DNA of 6,906 bases from Gemmatimonadales bacterium. GTDB taxonomy: Bacteria; Gemmatimonadota; Gemmatimonadetes; Gemmatimonadales; GWC2-71-9. The stretch is from NCBI GenBank assembly GCA_025924275.1, contig JAICEH010000113.1, positions 1 to 6,906 on the forward strand. The letters run 5' to 3'. Below, in pieces: positions 5,630 to 6,906 of the stretch (its first letter is position 1; the number at the start of each line of letters is the position of its first letter). The notes below the pieces were generated by a model. The model was not told the origin of the DNA and did not search any database. It saw only the letters and a list, made by a program, of their open reading frames with translations. The translations under genes and the position numbers were made by a program.

Positions 5630-6906
5630 GGCCCGCGGCCCCGTCACCGGGCGGAGCCGGCGCGGCCAGGCGGGCCCGCGGGATTCCCGGCTGGGCCATT
5701 GCCCGGCCCATCGGCACCCTCGCCGCCACGTCGGTGATCCTCGTCCTGGGCTCGCTCTTCGTGCAGCGGCTCCCGCTCGACCTCCTCCCCCGCATCGTCT
5801 ACCCGCAGATCCGGGTGAACGTGGACAATCCCGGGGTCGAGCCGGGGGTGATGGAGGAGACCATTGCCAAGCCCCTCGAGGCCGCGCTCGCCACCACCGA
5901 GAACCTGGTCCGGCTGGAGACCGAGATCCAGGAGGGCCGGGTCGGCGTCAACCTCGACTTCCGCTACGGCACCAACGTCGACTTCGCGCTGCAGGACGCC
6001 TCCACCGGCCTCGACCGCGCCCGCAGCTCGCTGCCCGAGGAGGCCGACCCGCCCCGCATCTGGAAGTCGGACCCGGCCCAGATCCCCATCTTCGAGGTGG
6101 GGTTCTCCTCCTCCTCGGGCGACCTCGTGGCCCTCCGGACCTGGGTGGAGGACCGCCTCCGGCCCCAGCTCCTCACCGTGGAGGGAGTGGCGTCGGTGGA
6201 CGTCTCCGGCGGGCTGGTGCGCGAGATCCAGGTGGTGCTCGACCAGGAGCGGCTGCAGTCGTACGGGGTCACCGTCAGCCAGGTGATCGAGGCGCTCCGG
6301 GCCGCGAACCAGGACGTCGCCGCCGGCCGCGTCGGCTCGGCGGAGCGCGAGCTGATCGGCAAGACCGAGGGGAAGTTCCGCAGCGTGGACGAGATCCGGG
6401 CGGTGCTGCTGGAGGTGGGCGGCGGCCGCCGCGTGCCGCTCTCCGAGGTCGCCTCGGTGCGCGACACCCACCAGGAGCAGCGGCTCTGGGCCCGGCTCGA
6501 CGGCGTCCCCGCCGTGAAGGTCTCGATCCGCAAGCAGCCCGACGCCAACACCGTCGCCGTCGCCGACGGCGTGGCGGCACGGATCGAGGCCCTGGTCTCC
6601 ACCGGCTTCATCCCCCGGGAGTTGTCCTCGCGGGTGATCCAGAACCAGGCCACGTTCATCCGGAACTCCCTCGGCTCGGTGCGCGACGCCGCCCTGCTCG
6701 GCGCGGTCCTCTCGATGCTGGTGGTGTTCCTCTTCCTCGGCTCGCTCCGGAAGACGGTGGTCATCGGGCTCGCGATCCCGCTCGCGATCCTCGCAACCTT
6801 CGTCCTGATGGGGCTCACCGACCTGACCCTCAACATCATGTCCCTGGGCGGGCTCGCCCTGGGCGTCGGGCTCCTGGTGGACAACTCCATCGTGATGCTG
6901 GAGAAC
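5626..6906 (+). CDS. RND-superfamily efflux pump inner-membrane subunit, N-terminal part (cut by right edge)
   Basis: The frame is open from GTG at 5626 to the last base (427 codons); full RND pumps are about 1,030 residues, so roughly the first 40 percent is here. A purine-rich SD (GGGGAGGGG, 5615-5623) precedes the GTG. An Arg-rich start (15-18) leads to TM1 (about 29-46), followed by the LPLDLLP motif that begins the first periplasmic porter domain (about 50-345), with NPGVEPGVMEETIAKPLE (typical early porter motif) and an LPEEADPP segment. TM2 (about 355-372), TM3 (377-396) and TM4 (402 onward) follow. TM4 carries GLLVDNSIVMLEN (415-427), the proton-relay signature; AcrB has Asp407-Asp408 here, whereas this protein has Asp419-Asn420. 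The pump would use the proton gradient to drive export with the adaptor encoded just upstream. No outer-membrane channel gene is in view. Drug, lipid, metal or metabolite export cannot be decided from this portion; lack of HME-type charged motifs makes a heavy-metal CusA-like pump less likely. Confidence 0.94.
   Translation, partial: MRPAAPSPGGAGAARRARGIPGWAIARPIGTLAATSVILVLGSLFVQRLPLDLLPRIVYPQIRVNVDNPGVEPGVMEETIAKPLEAALATTENLVRLETEIQEGRVGVNLDFRYGTNVDFALQDASTGLDRARSSLPEEADPPRIWKSDPAQIPIFEVGFSSSSGDLVALRTWVEDRLRPQLLTVEGVASVDVSGGLVREIQVVLDQERLQSYGVTVSQVIEALRAANQDVAAGRVGSAERELIGKTEGKFRSVDEIRAVLLEVGGGRRVPLSEVASVRDTHQEQRLWARLDGVPAVKVSIRKQPDANTVAVADGVAARIEALVSTGFIPRELSSRVIQNQATFIRNSLGSVRDAALLGAVLSMLVVFLFLGSLRKTVVIGLAIPLAILATFVLMGLTDLTLNIMSLGGLALGVGLLVDNSIVMLEN

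Noticed and set aside
4469..5647. A 392-codon minus-strand frame antisense to the adaptor gene, and a 275-codon one antisense to the pump (5644-6471).
   Set aside because: His/Asp/Gly/Pro-rich low-information translations with no signal or motif; the plus-strand frames are recognisable adaptor and RND proteins joined by a 4-base overlap.

Overview
This is GC-rich bacterial DNA (every frame is dominated by G/C third positions, and AT-rich words are rare) carrying six protein genes, two of them cut by the window edges. No rRNA, tRNA, CRISPR, insertion sequence, phage gene or replication origin was seen. The mix of short Ala/Gly-rich lipoprotein signals (LAAC followed by GG), an RND pump operon and a CT-rich octamer repeat between genes fits a Gram-negative-type bacterium such as a Gemmatimonadota member. 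That placement is an impression from composition and protein style, not a demonstrated assignment.

Layout. Positions 1-405 (minus) hold the N-terminal part of an unrecognised secreted protein. A 90-base divergent gap separates it from a plus-strand lipoprotein of the Spy/CpxP-like, LTxxQ-motif type (496-1026). That gene converges on a large minus-strand flavin/iron-sulfur oxidoreductase (1079-3934); the 52-base gap between the two stops holds four perfect tandem copies of an octamer (1040-1071). The oxidoreductase has a GlcD-like FAD half, a ferredoxin-type segment and two CCG domains in one 951-residue chain, the architecture of the Dld-II type of D-lactate dehydrogenase and of related D-2-hydroxyacid dehydrogenases.

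A 101-base divergent region (3935-4035) separates the oxidoreductase from a small HxlR-family regulator (4036-4365). It holds a good sigma-70-like promoter for the regulator, a short palindrome over that promoter, and an 8-base word repeated near both genes. On the same strand, 130 bases on, come an RND periplasmic adaptor lipoprotein (4496-5629) and, overlapping it by 4 bases, the start of an RND inner-membrane pump (5626 to the right edge).

How they may work together. The adaptor and pump are almost certainly one translationally coupled efflux operon; the outer-membrane channel and substrate are not visible. The regulator is placed to control itself, the divergent oxidoreductase, and perhaps the pump, but regulation is inferred only from position and candidate DNA sites. 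The families are all known. The points worth following up are the regulatory region, the cysteine-free regulator, the Asp-substituted iron-sulfur motif, the apparently leaderless lipoprotein gene and the octamer array. I saw no convincing evidence of a wholly new system.
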